DNA of 6,133 nt from Planctomycetes bacterium UBA4800 (GTDB lineage: Bacteria; Planctomycetota; UBA8108; UBA8890; UBA8898): NCBI GenBank assembly GCA_002402755.1, contig DHGK01000248.1, positions 1 to 6,133 of the forward strand, written 5' to 3'. The notes below the pieces were generated by a model. That model ran no database searches. It was not told the DNA's origin and worked only from the letters and a program-made list of their open reading frames with translations. Shown here piece after piece: positions 5,788 to 6,133 of the stretch. The position numbers and the translations under genes are program-made. Position 1 is the stretch's first letter; every line of letters starts with the position of its first letter.

Positions 5788-6133
5788 GTGCCGCCGACAC
5801 CTCGCTCCCGCGGGCGTTTGTCTTTCCGCCTCGGGCACGCGCTGACCGCTCTGGCGATCATCGCGGCTCTCGCGGCCGTCACATGGCTCGCCCGCGGCGG
5901 GAAGGCCGCCCGGGACGCCAATGGCATGGCGGCGCTCGCCGCCGGGCCGGTCCTGCGCCTCGCCCTCGACATTCCGGCGGAGAGCCTGGCGGCGCTCGCC
6001 GCCGACCATCGCGCCTACGCCCAGGCGACGCTGCGCGAAGGCGAGCGGACGTACGACGCCGTCGGCATCCGCCTGAAGGGCAGCGCGGGCAGCTTCAAGC
6101 CGCTCGATGAGAAGCCGGGCCTCACCGTCAAGA
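5788..6133 (+). CDS. CotH-family protein with N-terminal membrane anchor (partial)
   Basis: The first 115 residues of a gene that continues past the window. The GTG start is supported by AGGAG seven bases upstream. Residues 1-17 are basic (RSRGRLSFRLGH), residues 18-35 form one hydrophobic helix (ALTALAIIAALAAVTWLA) and then RGGK follows: a signal anchor, or an uncleaved signal peptide since no clear cleavage site is visible. From residue 56, VLRLALDIPAESLAAL and then YDAVGIRLKGSAGSFKPLDE (90-109) with KPGLTVK match the start of CotH-family domains. In those the block V-G-x-(R/H)-x-KG-(S/N/A) precedes a KP-(G/S) strand. CotH of Bacillus spores is an atypical protein kinase. In bacteria outside Firmicutes, related secreted proteins are widespread and mostly uncharacterised. 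The kinase ATP-site residues lie beyond the edge, so activity cannot be judged. It is divergently transcribed from the 370-residue gene. Confidence 0.75.
   Translation, partial: MPPTPRSRGRLSFRLGHALTALAIIAALAAVTWLARGGKAARDANGMAALAAGPVLRLALDIPAESLAALAADHRAYAQATLREGERTYDAVGIRLKGSAGSFKPLDEKPGLTVK
5927..6004 (+). repeat. 18-base direct repeat, 60 bases apart, in the CotH gene
   Basis: An identical 18-base word beginning TGGCGGCGCTCG occurs at 5927-5944 and 5987-6004, in the same reading frame, giving AALAA twice (residues 48-52 and 68-72). It flanks the first beta strand of the domain. The likely cause is Ala/Leu codon bias; a small duplication is possible. Confidence 0.5.

Noticed and set aside
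3938..5800. A minus-strand frame of 620 codons spanning two genes and the divergent promoter region
   Set aside because: It crosses both intergenic regions with promoters and ribosome sites, and its product is Arg/Ala/Gly-rich without motifs: a composition artefact.
5665..6009. A minus-strand frame of 114 codons over the CotH gene start
   Set aside because: Arg/Gly-rich with no domain; the plus-strand frame carries a membrane anchor and CotH-family motifs and has its own AGGAG.

Overview
This is a very GC-rich bacterial chromosomal window with four protein genes. Two are cut by the window edges. All four recognisable products point to the cell envelope or exterior. The mix is an exo-alpha-sialidase end, a giant secreted CARDB/SUMF1-type protein, a membrane-anchored hypothetical protein and a CotH-family protein. 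It is what one often sees in environmental or gut members of the Planctomycetota/Verrucomicrobiota/Kiritimatiellota group, or in other large-genome GC-rich lineages such as Myxococcota. The lineage is an inference from gene content and style; there is no rRNA or marker gene here.

Layout from left to right: (i) 3-257, plus strand, the C-terminal 84 residues of a BNR-type sialidase. (ii) A 36-base convergent gap holding a GC hairpin. (iii) 294-4331, minus strand, a 1345-residue secreted protein. In order it has a signal peptide, Gly/Ala-rich beta segments, two copies of a novel-looking two-cysteine module, two CARDB domains, another beta segment, a degenerate M23 (LysM/lysostaphin-type peptidase) fold and a C-terminal formylglycine-generating-enzyme-like (SUMF1) domain. 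Its start is moved to an internal ATG because a perfect AGGAGG and a 17-bp-spaced sigma70-type promoter lie just upstream. (iv) 4504-5616, minus strand, a 370-residue protein with one N-terminal transmembrane helix, an uncharacterised globular domain, an Ala/Pro/Glu linker and a probable OB-fold-like C-terminal domain. (v) A 171-base divergent promoter region (5617-5787) with an 18-base alternating purine-pyrimidine tract. (vi) 5788 to the edge, plus strand, the first 115 residues of an N-terminally anchored CotH-family protein starting at GTG.

The transcription units appear to be: the sialidase alone, reading toward the large gene; the large gene from its own promoter; the 370-residue gene from its own promoter, possibly with some read-through into the large gene; and the CotH gene divergently. 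No CRISPR, tRNA, rRNA, insertion sequence or integrase is visible, and no defence or biosynthetic system is assembled here. The most original material is inside the 1345-residue protein: the duplicated Cys module, and two catalytic-type folds (M23 and SUMF1) that both appear to have lost key residues, suggesting a binding or structural surface protein rather than an enzyme.
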